In this document: positions 32,550 through 47,500 of the stretch, piece by piece
Position numbering within the stretch: the first letter of the stretch is position 1
How the letters are laid out: each line of letters starts with the position of its first letter
From: Flavobacterium sp.
Lineage (GTDB): Bacteria > Bacteroidota > Bacteroidia > Flavobacteriales > Flavobacteriaceae
NCBI RefSeq assembly: GCF_017744675.1
Contig: NZ_JAGIAV010000001.1
Span: forward strand, 456,995 to 520,994
Length of the DNA stretch: 64,000 nucleotides
Reading direction: 5' to 3'
Program-made: the position numbers and the translations under genes
Notes under the pieces: model-generated
Databases searched by the model: none
What the model saw: the letters and a program-made list of their open reading frames with translations, nothing else
What the model was told of the DNA's origin: nothing

Positions 32550-35500
32550 TTATCTGTATAAAGTGAAATGTCCAACAAATTCTCTTGGATCTTTCGGATC
32601 ATTTAATTTAAGAACGTACCAGTAGTCACCTGTTGGCAATTCATTTCCATGATATCTACCATCCCATTTTCCACCAACACGGTATTTCGCTACTACTCTA
32701 CCATATCTGTCATAGATATCAAATGTTAGTTCTTTGTATGCTAATGCACCACAATCTGGACCTATTGTTGTACCTGTACTACCATTTGGCGTAAAGTAGT
32801 TTGGCATACAGAAATCGTAGAATGTACCATGAACTGTTATTGTTTTCTCACAACCATTTTTATCTCTCACAACCACTACATAATCTCCTGTTTTGTAGAT
32901 TCTATAGCTATTAGATGATGAGAATGGTTCACCATTGAAACTGTACTCGTAAGGAGCAACACCGCCAGAAGCTTGAACCACAATTGTGTTGATGTCTTTA
33001 CTTTGGTTTGTAATGTCGATTAGACCAACTTCTGCAACAGCATCAACAGTAAAGATTGGAGTTGGAACTTCACATCCGTTAGTATGTCTTGCAACGATGA
33101 AGTGATTACCTGCAGGAACATTTGTGAATATGTTGCTAGGCTGGAATACTCCGTTATTGTCTAATGAGTAATCAACATCAGCAGGATTTGTAATCGAAGC
33201 ATCAACTGTTACTGTCACCATGTTTGCTTGTGCATTGTTCACACAGTCATAAGTTACCTCAGCAATTGGATTAAGAACTACCGATTCTGGCATATTCTCA
33301 ACAAAATCAACTGGACAACCTTCTGCATCTTTCACATAAACTGTATGTGTTCCACCAGCAAGATTAGTAAAATCAAATATTGTCTGTGTAGCTCCACCTT
33401 GAGTAAATGGTCCTTTTGCATTATCTAAGCTTACGCTATAAGGCAATGTACCACCTTTTACTTCAATACTAAATGCACCATCTTTATCTCCGTTACAAAC
33501 TTCAGGAATCATAGAGTTTGGAACTTCTGTAACGATAACTGGATTAGGCTGTGTAATTTCTACTTCTTGCATTACATAACAACCATTTTCATCTTGAGCA
33601 ATTACTGTATATTTCCCTGGAGCAAGTCTATCATATGTAGTAGCGAAATCAAACTGATTTAAATCTGGAGATATTGCATACTTGATAGTTCCTGTACCAC
33701 CTGTTGCAGTAATGACAATTTTACCATTGTTTTCGCCGAAACAAGAAACGTTTGTTGGTGTAAAAATTGCCGTTAAAGCTGTTGCTGGTTCAGTAATTGT
33801 AGCATTTGTCGAAGTTGTGAAACAATCTCCACTATCTACTTTTACTTTGTAGGTTCCTATTAAAAGATTTTCGAATCTTCCGTTATTTTGAGGCCCTTTA
33901 ACTGTATTGCCAGCAGCATCTTGCAAAGTATAGATGTAGTTTCCTAAACCTCCATTTGCCTCAGCAACAATAACTCCTGTAGCTTCGCCCGTACATTTCA
34001 CAACCGCATTTGTAATATCTAATTCTACTGTTAGTAGAACTAGAGGATCAATTTTAATTTCATTAGAAACAAAACTAATACAGTTATTTGTATCTCTTAC
34101 ATAGTATTGATGTGTTCCTACCGGTACAGCAAATGTTACCGATGAAGCAAATGTACCGATAGTTGTTGCAAAGTTAGGATCTGTACTGTAGCTATATGGA
34201 GCTTTTCCTCCTGTCGCACTTAATGTAAGCGTTGATTGTGTGTTACATGTTTGTGAAGAAGCTAATACCAAACTTGGTGTAACTTCTGTTGGCTCTGCAA
34301 TAATAATATCTGCAGACGTTGCCGCACAATTAAATCCGTCTGTTACTGTTATTGAGTACGTACCAGCACCTAGTCCGTCAAATACATTTGATGGTTGAGG
34401 GCCAGAAGATACTATTGTTGAACCAATCACAGTGTTTAATGTGTACATGTAATTGCTTCCTTGTCCTCCTGTTGGTGTTGAAACAGTTATAGTTGCTGTT
34501 TTATCTCCATAACAAGATAACATTGTAGCACTTGGAGTCGCAGTAAATGCAATTGGTGTTGGAATTACCAATGTAGCAGTTGTTGTTGCGATACATCCTT
34601 TACCATCTTTTACATTGATCGTATAAGTACCAGCAGATAATCCTGTGAAACTATATTGCGTAGAATAATCTACTACAGTTGCACCATTAAGAACTAACTG
34701 ATATTCGTAGTTACTATCCCATCCACCAGTTGCAGAAGCATAGATTGCACCGTCATTATTACCCGATTTACAAGTAATTTCAGATTTCGTAGCTGTCACT
34801 GCTAATTGCGCCGCAGGTTGCTCTATTGTAAACAGAGTAGTTACGGTACAGAATGGATTGTTAACCAATGTAGCGGTAACAGTATACTGACCTGCAGTTA
34901 AACTAGAAATTGTAGTTACAGCTCCTGTTGTTGTTCCAGTACTTGGAACTGGCCCAGTAATTACATAATTAAATGCACCCGCTTCGTCCGTTGGAGTTGG
35001 CTGTCTATCAACAAAAGTTAATGTCACTTGTCCATCAGCAGTTCCGTAGCAGATTTGGGCACTTGCTGGTACTGCTTTAATTTCAAAAGTGTTTGGATCG
35101 TTAACATAGTGTACTTCTTTAATGATACAATTTGTATCTAGGTTAGTTACACTTACTATGTAATTTCCAATTGATAAATTAGTAAAGATACCTGTTGCGT
35201 TATTTGGATTACCTGCTACTGTATTTCCAGATGCATCTGTAATAGCATACTGTAAATTTGCAGGTGTTCCTCCAGTTGTAGCAACTGTCACAGTAATATC
35301 TTCATTATTGGTACAAGTTATCGCTTTTGTAACATTGATTGTAATATCATCTAAACTAATAAATGGATTAATTACGTAAGTTCCTGCGTTAGTACCCATA
35401 CATCCGTTGTTATCATAAACATTAACTGTATATGATCCACCTAAATAATCGGTTTCTGTGTAAACATTTCTATCCCCTTTATAAACTACTGCACCATTTC

Positions 35501-38500
35501 TGATGAATTCGTAGATATAAGTTCCTGAACCACCTGTAACACCACTAATTGTAATAGTCGCAGAATTGCTAGTATTATCAGAAGTACATCCATATTGAAC
35601 AGGTACTGGGTTAGGAACAACAATTAATGCTGGCTCGATAACTTGAACCAATTTACTGTCAGAACATCCTCTTCCAGAAGTAACTGTAACCGTGTAGCTT
35701 CCCGCTTCAAGATTTTCAAATACGTTTTGCGGTTGAGATGGTCTATTTACAGCAACTCCTAACACAGTAGTTCCTGTTAATGTATACGTGTAAATTGGAT
35801 TATCATTTACCCCTGAACTTGGAGCATCTAAAGTAGCTGTAATAGTACCATTGTTTCCTCCGTTACAAGTTACAGGTGTAGATGTCGCATCAAATCCTGT
35901 AACTAAAGTTGCAGCATCTAATTTAAACTCTACGTCTTTTGTACAACCTGTTGTCAAATCTGTAACCACAATTGTATGTGAACCAACTGATAAACCAGAG
36001 AATGAAGCTGGAGTGGTTGTTACAGTTGTAGTTCCGTCAATTGTATAACTGTAGTTACCTGTACCGCCTGTAGCTGTAGCACTTACGCTTCCGTCAAAGT
36101 TAGCACAAGTTGTTAAGTCTACGATTGTATTTTGAATGTCTAATGGCTCTAAAATAGTTACAGCTGCGTTGAATATGAATTCACATCCGAATCTATCTCT
36201 TACTGTTAGATCATACGTTTTAGGAACACTTACCGTAAATGTAAGTCCTGGTTGGAATCCTGAACCAATACTGTATTCAAATGGTCCCATACCAGTTCCA
36301 GGTGTAATTACGATATCGTAAGTTCCTGTAGTAGCATTTGGACATTGAGATACCGCTGCTGCTGTAAATCCTGCCGGAAGTGGGTCTGTTATGATATTCA
36401 CTCTATATGGAACAGAAATACATCCATTAACATCTTTTGCATAAACATCCCAAGCTGGTACAGTTGCGTCTAATTCTCTTGTTGCTAATGCATCAAATGC
36501 TCCTGCAGGATCACCTGCGTGAACGAATGAGTATGTATAATCTGGTTTTCCTCCAGTAGCACCAACCGTTACTATTGCTCCTGTTTTACAGTTTGCATTT
36601 ACATTACTGATAGGATTAACTACGACTACTGTTGGTTGTTTCACTTCTACCATTGCAGTTGCAGTACAACCTGTAGCATTGTCTGTAATATTGATCGTGT
36701 ACTGACCAAAAGCAAGACCTGTTAAAGGAATAGTTGCCGCTGATGTAGATGTTGATGGAACAAAATTAGCACCATCTTTATCTATTGTATACGTATAACT
36801 TCCAGCAAAATCTGAAACTGTGAAAGTTACTTGACCGTCATTTGTTGTATTACAAGTCATATCAGCAATCAATTGACCGTTTACAACAATATTTGTAACT
36901 GGTGCGATTGGTAATAATTCTTCGTAAATACATCCGTTAGAATCTGTTACTCTGAACATGTAATCTCCAGGAACTAAACCTGTAAAGGTCGCTGCTACTG
37001 TATTATCAGCAGTATTCACTGGGGCATAAGCTGCTGTTGGAGCTCCGTTAAATTCAATAATCTCGAATGTTAAAGCACCTACACCGTTTGTCACAGTTAC
37101 ATCAACTGTACTAGTCGTAGCAATACAAGTTACAACAGAAGCATTGAATGTTAAATCTGTTGGTTTGTTTAGCGGTACAATTGGTACTGTTACTAGAGCG
37201 GTTTCACATCCGTTAGCATCTTGTACAGTGTAAGTAACTGATGCAATTGATCCATCATTAACTACTGTAAAAGTATCAGTTGTGTCATAACCTAAACTAT
37301 TGAAATTATATCTATATGGCGCAGTACCGCCTGCTGCAGTTACAACTATAGAAGTAGTTGTACTACATGTTGTATTTCGAGTAATGGCGTGAATAGCTGT
37401 TAATTCAGCTGGTTCAGTAATTACAAATGTCGCTGGCGCCGAAGCACAGTTTTTAGAATCAGTTGCAACTACAGTATATGTTCCTGCAATCAATCCTGTG
37501 TAAGTTCCTGTTGCATCTCCAGTCGTGTTAACGATTGGTCCTGTCAATACAAATGTATAAGGAAGACGACCACCTGTTGGAACAACAGTTAAACTTCCGT
37601 CATTAAATGTATAACAGCTTACATCGATTTGTGACTTCGTAAGTGTCGGAATTACTGTTGGATTAACCGTTACAGTTGTTGTTATTACAGAACAAGATGG
37701 TGTGTTAGTATCTGTAATTACAAAATAGTAATCTCCATCTGTTGATACAGAAGCTGTAAAGTTTCCTGCAACAGCTGTTACAGGTCCCGTAGCAACTCCA
37801 TTATGATACATTTGATATGTATAAGGTCCTACACCTCCGCTGATTTCAACATCAATAGTTGCATCAATTGGAGCAGCACAATATAGATCTTTAGTTACTG
37901 AAGCACTTGCGAGCAATTGTGGCTGAACGATATAGTCTACTTCATCAGTACACCCATTATCGTCAGTTAAAATAATTTTATAAGTTCCTGCAGCTGTAAA
38001 CGTAGCTGTAGTTCCTGTAATTGCTAAACCATTAACTGTAAATGATTTTACACCATTATAAGTTGTAGATAAAGCATTCAAATCTACTGTTAAGTTTGCA
38101 CCAACAAAACATTGTTGAGCTGGTAAGTTAAGATTTGGCGCAGCATTAGAAATTACTGTTACTGGTACAGCAACTGAAATACAACCATTTGCATCTTTAA
38201 CATAAACATCCCAAGTAAGGTCTGTTAAGTTTGTATCTACTACAAGAGCAACAGAAGGATCTGTGAATGTAGTTGGCGTCTGTCCGCTTGCAACTACAGC
38301 ATAAGTATAACCTGGAGTTCCTCCTGCTACATTTGTAACTGTAATTGTAGAATTGTCTTGAGAACAGAATACTTTGCTAGCACTTGCAGCGAATGTAATT
38401 GGTGCTGGCATTGTAATAGTGACATCCGCAGATTTTGAACAAGTCGTTGTAATATCACTAACTGTTACTGTATAAGTACCTGCTTCAAGGCCAGTTAATG

Positions 38501-41500
38501 TAATAACATCTGCCGCAACAGTTGGCACATTATATGATAATCCAGCTGGGTTAGTTGTTACTGAAATATTATAATTTCCGCTTGCGCTAAAATCTGAAAT
38601 TGTGAAAGTAGCTGAACCGTTATTATCAGTTCCGTTTGCTGTATTACAACTTACATTGTTTGAAGATGTACGAACAATATCGATTGGAATAACAGGCTCT
38701 ACTTTATATGGTCTTTCGATAGAACAACCATTGTTATCTGTTACTTTAAATAAGTATGTGTTTGGAGCTAATCCTATGAAAGTGGCATTATTTCCATTGT
38801 CTAAAGTTATTGGTGAAATAATTTCATATTTCGCATAAGGAGTATAGCCTCCAGTAACTGTTAACGTAACATCAGCCACATTTGTTGGACAGATTGGAGC
38901 TGTTGTTAGTGCAAATGTAATATCTGTTAATGGTTGATATGCAGGAACAACAACGTTACCATTGAATTGACATCCATTAGCATCAATAACATAATAATTA
39001 ACTGTTTGAGCAGATGTACTAACTGGTACCTGAGTTGTATTATCAGTATAGTATGTTGCACCTCCATCAAAATTAAATCTGTATGGTCCTGTTCCTCCAG
39101 TCGCAGTAATTGTTACAACAGCAGGCTGAGCAACATTGCTAGGATTACATGCGTAAGCTGTAATTGCAGGCGTAGCATCTAAAATTGCTGGCTGACCAAC
39201 AGTATATTGTTTTGTTAAAGTACAACCTCTACCAGATGTAACCGTTATATCATAAACTCCTTGTGGTAAACTAGAGAATACATTACCTGTTTGTACATAT
39301 CCAGCTGGCGTAGGCGAAATCGCATATGTGTAAGTTGGATTGTCATTTGAAGGCAATAAATTAACTACAATTTTTCCGTTAGTTCCGTTAAAACAAGAAA
39401 CATTAGTTACAACAGCATCAAATGTTACAGGAGTACCTGCTGGTAAAGTTACCTCTGCTGTTGTTGTACAAAGATTTCCGTTATCGGTCATTGTAATAGT
39501 ATAAGTATCTGCTCTAAGTCCAGAAATTGTATTTCCTGAAATTACAATACTTGGATGCATTGGCGTAATACTATAGCTATAAGCGTTTGTTCCTCCAGAT
39601 GGAGTTAATGTTACTACACCGTTGTTAACCACACAACTTGGCAATGCCGTAATTGCAGGAGTTAATTTTAATGGCGCATTAATATTGATAGTCTTAGTAT
39701 CTGTACAATCATTTCCATCTTTAATGGTAATTGTATGAGATCCTGAACTTAAATTAGTAACAGGGTAAGGCAATCCTGAAATGCTTACAAATACTCCAGT
39801 ATCCACTTTAATTGAATAAGGACCTACTCCCGCAGCAGTTTCGCTAACAACAACTCCAAAAGCACCTTCAGCAGCACAATTGTCTGCTACACTTAAACTA
39901 ATTACAGGGCTTGGATCTTTAGCAATTGTTACGCTTAAAGGGAATTCACAATTTTGAGCATCTTTAACAATAATATTCCAGTTTACATCTGCACCTGTTG
40001 GTCCTGAATCTAAACTTAATACATTTCCAGCAGCAAAAACTGATGGAGTAGCTGGAGCTACTGCTGAAGCAAATGTGTAAGGTCCTGTTCCACCAGTAAC
40101 TTTAACAGTTACTTGAGCTGGATCATCACAGTTTGCATTAACATTACTTGTTATACTTGCGTCAAGTGGTTGAGCCGGTTCCGTAATTCTGAAAACTGTG
40201 ACATTAGAACACAATGATCCGTCATACTCTTTAACATAAAGCGTATAATTTCCAGGTCTTAATCCTGTAAGTGTTCCCGAATACGGAGCACCTGTTAAAC
40301 CGCTTACAGAACCATTTACTGGTGGAACAATTGCAACGTTTGTAACATTATCTCTAACTTCAAAATCTAGTCTTGTTGCATTATAGTTAGATACTGTGAA
40401 ATTGATAGTTCCATTAGCAGCACCATTACATGTAACGTTTGTAGTTGTTACGGCATTAATAACTATTGGTGAGATCGTTGGAGTTAATACTTCTAAATAA
40501 GAAGGACAACCACCAGCATCAACAACTTCGAAAACGTAAGTTGTATTTTGATCTAAACCTGTAAAGGTATAAGAAGTAGCACTAGTTGGTCCAGATGTTG
40601 TTCCTACACCATAAATAGTATAAACAAAGTTTGGTGTACCATCCGTTACATTAACTGTTACAGAAACACCATCTGCACAAGTTGCTCCGGCAATATTACT
40701 AGTCAAAGCTAAATAAGGTGGTGGCGCAATTCTTAGTCTATTACTTTCAAATTTACAGCCATTCGCATCGACTACTGTGATATAATAATTCCCAAACATT
40801 AATCCTCCGAAATTATGTACAGGAGTTCCTGCTGCACCGCTTTCTGTATAGGTAGCAATTTGTGTCATTGCATTATTATACAAATAGTATGTGTACGGAG
40901 CTGTACCTCCAGAAACTACGTTGATATCTAAACTACCTGGAGTAGTTGATTTACAAGTAATTCCATTTTCAACAATATTTGCTACTATTGGAGGAGGGTT
41001 ATTTAAGGTAATACTATTACGGTACTCACATCCTTTAGCATCTCTTACAACATAGTTATAAGTTCCATAAGCTAAACCTCCGTAAATAGCTAAATTACCG
41101 AAAGTAACTCCATTATCTATACTATATTGAAATGGCGCTTGTCCCATTGGATTTGTAAAACGTATTGTACCATCAGTAGAACCGTTACACGTTGGGTCAA
41201 CTTTTACCATAGTAATAGCAACTGGTACATAATCGCTTACTGTTGCCGTTTTTGTTTGTACTGGACAGCCATTAGCATCTGTAATTTCAAATTGGTATAC
41301 ACCAGCAGTTGACGTAGTGTAAACAAATGAAGTACCTGCAAAAGCAATCGGGGAACCAGTATAAGCACCTGCACCAACTTTCACTCTATAACCAAATGGC
41401 GCTGCACCACCAGTTACAGAAACTGCAATTGTAGCATCTGTTGGAGAAGAACAAGTTAAGTCTTTTGTTAAAATAGCGTCAGCTATCATGGCAGCGTTAA

Positions 41501-44500
41501 CTGTAACAGTTGTTGTATTAGTACAGTTATTTGCGTCTCTTACAGTGATAGTATAAGTACCTGCTGATACTGTGAAAGTATTCGCTGGACTTGGTGCTAC
41601 ACCTGTATTAATCGAATAAGTATATGGAGCAACTCCATTTGAACCTACAGCTACAATTTGGAATGTATTTCCTGAAGCTGTACATTGATTCGTAACAGAA
41701 GCGCTCACATTTGGAGGAGTGTCTGTTACTAAAGTTAATGGTAAAGTCACCGTACATTCATTTGAATCTTTAATCCAAGCGTACCAAGTAAGCGCTGGAT
41801 TTAGATTAGCTGAATTTGCTGTATCGTAAGTTCCTGGAACGGTACTACTATTACTGAATGAGTATTGGTATCCAGGTGTTCCTCCTGCAGCTGTAATAGT
41901 TACTTTAGCAGTTGGAATATTACAATTTGCATTCACATAAGCTACTGTTCCAGAAAGTGGAGCGGCTGGCTGAGAAATTATAATAGCTGCTGTTGCAACA
42001 TCACAACGTGTAGTCTCATCTGTAAATACAACAGTATATGTTCCTGGAGCTAAATTAGAAATTGTAAATACAGGAGCTGTTTGACCGGTAACTGGAGTTC
42101 CACTATTTAGTGAATAGCTATAAGTACCTGTAAATCCGCTTACATTATAACGGATTGATCCTGTTGAATCACCGTTACAATAAACATCATTTAATTTAGT
42201 TGCTGAAGCAATCATAAGTTTTGCTGGAGCAATATTTAATGGGAATGTATCGTAACATCCGCTCGCATCTGTTACTTTGAATACATAATTTCCAGGCGTT
42301 AAATTACTAAATGAACCTGTTCCGTTTGATGGCGCCGAAGTTGGGCCAGAAACAATTTGGTATACAAATGGTGCAATACCTGTTCCAGCTGTAACTGTAA
42401 TTGTTGCTGTACTTGTAGTACTAGCAACAGGAGCACAATAAATTAGACTCGCATTAACAGAAGCAATTACTGGAGGGTTAAGCTTGTTTACAACAATGGA
42501 TTTTGTTGGCATTATACATCCATTTGCGTCTTTAACAGCATAGTAAATAGTTTGATTATTACCATTATCTACAACTGTAAATGTATTAGACGATGTAAAT
42601 GATCCATTGTTAAAGCTATACGTATATGGAGCTGTTCCTGTTGTTGGAACAGTAATAGTTACTACTGCAGATTGTTTTGCATTATTAGTATCACACTTGA
42701 AACTTGTCGCAGTAGCATTTGTATCTAATACTGTCGGTTGAGAAATCGTAACCGAAGTTGCAGCATTAGTACAGCCTAATGCATCTGTAACTAAGATATC
42801 ATACGTTCCCGCTGTTAAACCTGTAGTTGTTGCTGTAGTTGAGACTGCAGTTCCACCTCTTGTTACACTATAAGTATAAGGAGCTTTTCCTGATGTTGGT
42901 GTAATCGTAATTGATCCTGTATTATTTCCATTACATAGAACGTCAACTTTAGCAGTTGTAATTGTTAATGTAGTTGGTTTTAATGTAACAGTAATGTCTG
43001 CTGTTTCTGCATAACAAACTGGATTTGCAGAATCACTTACTCTAAATTTATAAGTACCCGAAGCTGTTGCTACGAAAGGACTTGTAGTTGCAGTGTACCC
43101 GCCTCCATTATATGAAACCTGATAACTACGAGTTCCAGTACCACCAGAAGATGCTAAGCTAATCGTCGTATTTGGTGTACAAGTAACATCTGGTACGATT
43201 GTCGGAGTAATAGTTAACTGAGGAGCTACAACATAAGTAGTTGGAACATCACAACCGAAACCATCTCTTAAATGTAAAGTGTAAGTTCCAGGAGTTAAGC
43301 TAAAGTTAGGTGACTGTTGATAGAAAATTCCATCTTTACTGAAAGTTGGAGTTCCTACATAAGTACCTGTTATTGTAATATTAATTGGTGAGCCTGTATA
43401 ACATTGTGATGCAGGTGTATCAATTGTTGGAGCATCTTCAGGTAAAATTGAAATTGTTCTTTTTACAATACAACCATTATTATCTTTAACATAAACATCA
43501 ATTGAAGTAGTAAGAACTGCTGTATCTACTTCTACAGCTGAACCATATCCTGTTGTTGGAACAGTTGATGGACTTGCAGCATAAGCATATTGATATCCAG
43601 GAGTTCCTCCTGTTAATCCTGTAAATGTTAAAGTAGCTTTTGTTGTTTTACAATTGATCTTTGTAGCTGTTACATTATAAGTTATAGCTGTAGCAGCACC
43701 AATTGTTACAGAAGCTGTATTTGAAGTACAACCTGTAGTAATGTCTTTAACAACCAAAGTATATGTTCCGGCACCTAAACCAGTTACTGTAACAGTATTA
43801 CCAGTTTTAGTAGCTGTACCTGAATTTGGAGTTAATGTATAAGTAAAGTTTCCTGAACTACTTGGATTACCAATGTTGAAAGTTGCAGTACCGTTTTTTG
43901 CATTATAACACAATTCATCTGTTTTTGATCCAGAAACCGTAATAGCTGGAGCAGCATCAATAGTTTTAGAACCTGTTGCTGTACATCCGTTACTATCAGT
44001 AACTTTAAATGAATAAGTTCCAGGAACTAATCCTGTAAACACACCTGTGCTATTTGCTGCAGGAGAAGTTGGACCTGCAGTTACAGAATAAGTATATGGT
44101 GCAACACCTCCATTAGCTGTTACAGTAAGACTAGTGGATGTAGTGTTACATGTAATAGCAGCAGGTGTCGAAATAGTAAGTCCCGTAGGAGGATTAAACG
44201 CAGGAATATTGATTGTTTTTGTATCAATACATCCTTTTGAATCTTTTACAGAGTATGTAATATTTTGTGCACTAGTTGTATTGTTTACAGATAGTGTATT
44301 TGTGGCAGTATATGTTGTACTTCCGTTGAAGCTATAACTATAAGTTCCTGAACCTCCAGCACCAGAAACTGTAATTACAGTAGTTGGGCTACAAGATGTA
44401 TTAGCAGCTGCTACTGCGCTTGCAACAACTGGAGTAGGATTATTTAATGTTATAGTATATATCGGAGAAACGCAACCTTTATTATCTTTTACTTGATAAG

Positions 44501-47500
44501 TATAAGTTCTAGAATTTACTGCACCTACAAAAGCATTTAAACCAGTAATTGTTGGGCTTGTACCGAAAGTAGTACTTCCGTTAAAGCTATAAGTGTAAGG
44601 CGCTCCACCACCACCTGCTGGTATAACGGTAAACTGACCATCAGTTCCATTATTACAGCTAGGGTTTGTTCCATTAGCAGAAGCCGTTGGGTTAGTAATA
44701 GGATCTACTACAACTGCATCTGTAAATACAATACATCCTTTTGAGTCTGTTACTCTAAACACATAACTTCCTGCTGAAGATGCTGTATAAACATTAGATG
44801 GAATAGTTGTATAAGTAGCACTTCCGTTTACTGATACAGCATAAGTATAAGCACTTGTACCGCCAGTAACCGTAATTGTTATTTCTGCATTATTTGTAAT
44901 ACAATCTAATGGTTTAGTAATATTTCCTTCTGCTTTTAATTCGTTAGCAATAACAATATTAGAAATTGCAGGAGCAGTACAACCATTAGCATCAGTTACA
45001 ACAATAGAGTGTGTTCCTGGACCAACATTTGCAAATGTATCTGAAAGCTGGCCTGGTGCACCATCTAAACTATAAGAATAAGGTGATTTACCTCCAGAAG
45101 CAGTCACCACTAAAGTGGCACGATTAGTTGTATCGTAACATAGGTCAGAGCTACTTGCCAATGTTGCTGTAGGAATTTGCGGTGCAACAACAGATACAGT
45201 ACTTGAAGCAGGAGAAGAACAAGAACTTGCATCTTGTACTACAACTACATAATTCCCTGTTGCTACATTTGTAAATACGTTATTATTTTGGAAGCCAACT
45301 ACAACTGTTCCATCTGTACGACGAAGCTCATATTTATAATTTGGAGTTCCACCACTTGCTGTAGCAGTAATCGAAGCCCCCATAGTACAAGTTGGCTGAA
45401 CCGTTACGTTTGCTGTAGTTGTAAGGGCTACTGGAGCTGTAATTGTTTTAGTGAAAGAGCTTGAACATGTACCAGCATCATCGCTTTTTACAATAATTTT
45501 ATAAGTACCAGCAGTTAATCCGGTAATTACAAGTGGAGAAACTGTAGCAGTGTTCCAAGTTGCACCATTGTTTAAAGAATATTTGTATCCTGTAGTAGTA
45601 TTAAAATTTGCAACGTCAATAGAAATACGTCCATCAGAACTATTACTACATGTCAAGTTATCAATAACTGGATCAGATACTGAAAAAGCTTTATTGCTAT
45701 CAATTACAATTGGGAAATCTTTTTGAGTAATACATGATTTAGGAATCTGACGTACCCAAATGTCGTCAATAACAATATCGTTTCCTGCATAATCTGTACT
45801 TCCTGAACGAATTCTAAATGTTAAATTGGTGTTGTTTCCTGGATTTAACGAGATGTTAATTGGCACCCATTTAGTTCTGTTTGGATCATTAGCCGCTTCC
45901 GCAATTTTTCCAGTATCTTGAGTAGCTACAACCTGTCCCGCTGAATTGACTAATTCAAATCTAACAATAGGAGCTGCACCGCTAACACCTGTATTTAATA
46001 AATTGGCAACGTATAAATCAACCATTACAGGCTGATTTGGTATAACATCAACAATCGGTTTACTGTATAAAATTCCATAAGGCCCTGCTGCAGAACCAAT
46101 ATTTACTAATAAATATCTTCCATTTGCATCTGCTCCATTTGTAGTGTGATCTTTAAAGTGGTACCAAGCAGTATTATCTCTCCAGAAGAAACTAGCAACA
46201 GAATATTGGTTATCTTCTACAGAACGAGTTGGTGTTCCATTTAATGAACATGTATAAGGAGGATTAACTCTCTGGTCATTGAAACAGTATGCAGATGCAA
46301 TACCGGGAGTAGTCGTTGGGGCTCCCGAACCAAAATCTTCAATTAATAAATTACTATAAGTTGGTACTGAAGTCAAATTATATTTTACTGAAATTGTATG
46401 AGATCCTGAAGGAACATTAACAAAAACATTTGGCGGTGTATTTGTATTCTTTACATTATCTAAATAGTACTCGTAAGCATAATTATTTCCTCCGCCACTA
46501 GTTACCGTAACCGTACTCGTTGCTGTTCCGTTACAGTTAAAAACTGGTGGAGCAACCGCTATAGTCGGATCAGCAGGTTTCGGATCTAAGATAACACCTG
46601 GCATGCTATAGATACAGCCTTTTGAATCTTTGATATAAAGTGTATATGTTCCTGGAGCAACATAAGCTTCATTAGAGGTTCCATAATTGATACCTCCATC
46701 AAAACTATAAGTATAAGGAGCTGTTCCTCCTTGAGGGTTTGTGATTCTTACTTTACCAAATCCGTTTCCAGAAGGGTCGCAACCAGCCAACTCAGAAACA
46801 CCCGCTGACGCAGATAAAGCGTTTGCTGGTTGAGTAATTGTAATTGGAGTTGCTGGATCGGTACAAGTTACTCCCGACATGGTATAACGTACTACAACAT
46901 TATAAGAGCCTGCTGCAACGTTAGGAAATACTGGACTATTGCTAAAAGTTGCGCCATTGTCTATACTATATTCTAAAGTATAGCCATTTGTATTTGTTAC
47001 ATTTACATTTATTTGAGAAGTGCTTCCACTACAGTTTATGTCTGCCGCAGTAACTGTATAAACAGGCTTTGGATTTGCAGTAACTGTAATTGATGTTGTT
47101 CCGCTACAGTTATTGGCATCAACAACTGTAATATCATACTTACCTGGTGCTGTTACTACAATCTCATTTGATAATTGGAACGTCGTAGATCCATTTATAA
47201 AATGATAATATGGTGCTGTCCCTCCTGTTGTTGTGATAACAATTTTTCCGTTCTGACATGCAGTCAATGGCACTGTTAAAGCAGCCGTCGGATTTAAGCC
47301 TGCAGGAACTGGGTTTACCGTAACATTGACAGTTTTGTCACAGGCTGGAGCTGGAGTAGATCCTAATGGACCATTTGTAACTCGAACTCTATAATCTCCT
47401 GATGATAAATTTGCAAATGTATAATCTGAACTGGATGTTGGTCCAAAACTATTAACTAAAGTTCCACCACTTGTATAGATGTAATAATAATATTGAGGAT

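Noticed and set aside
32507..32602. Longer start of sprF overlapping sprB
   Set aside because: It would overlap the sprB C-terminus and lacks a signal peptide at its N-terminus; ATG 32506 provides one.
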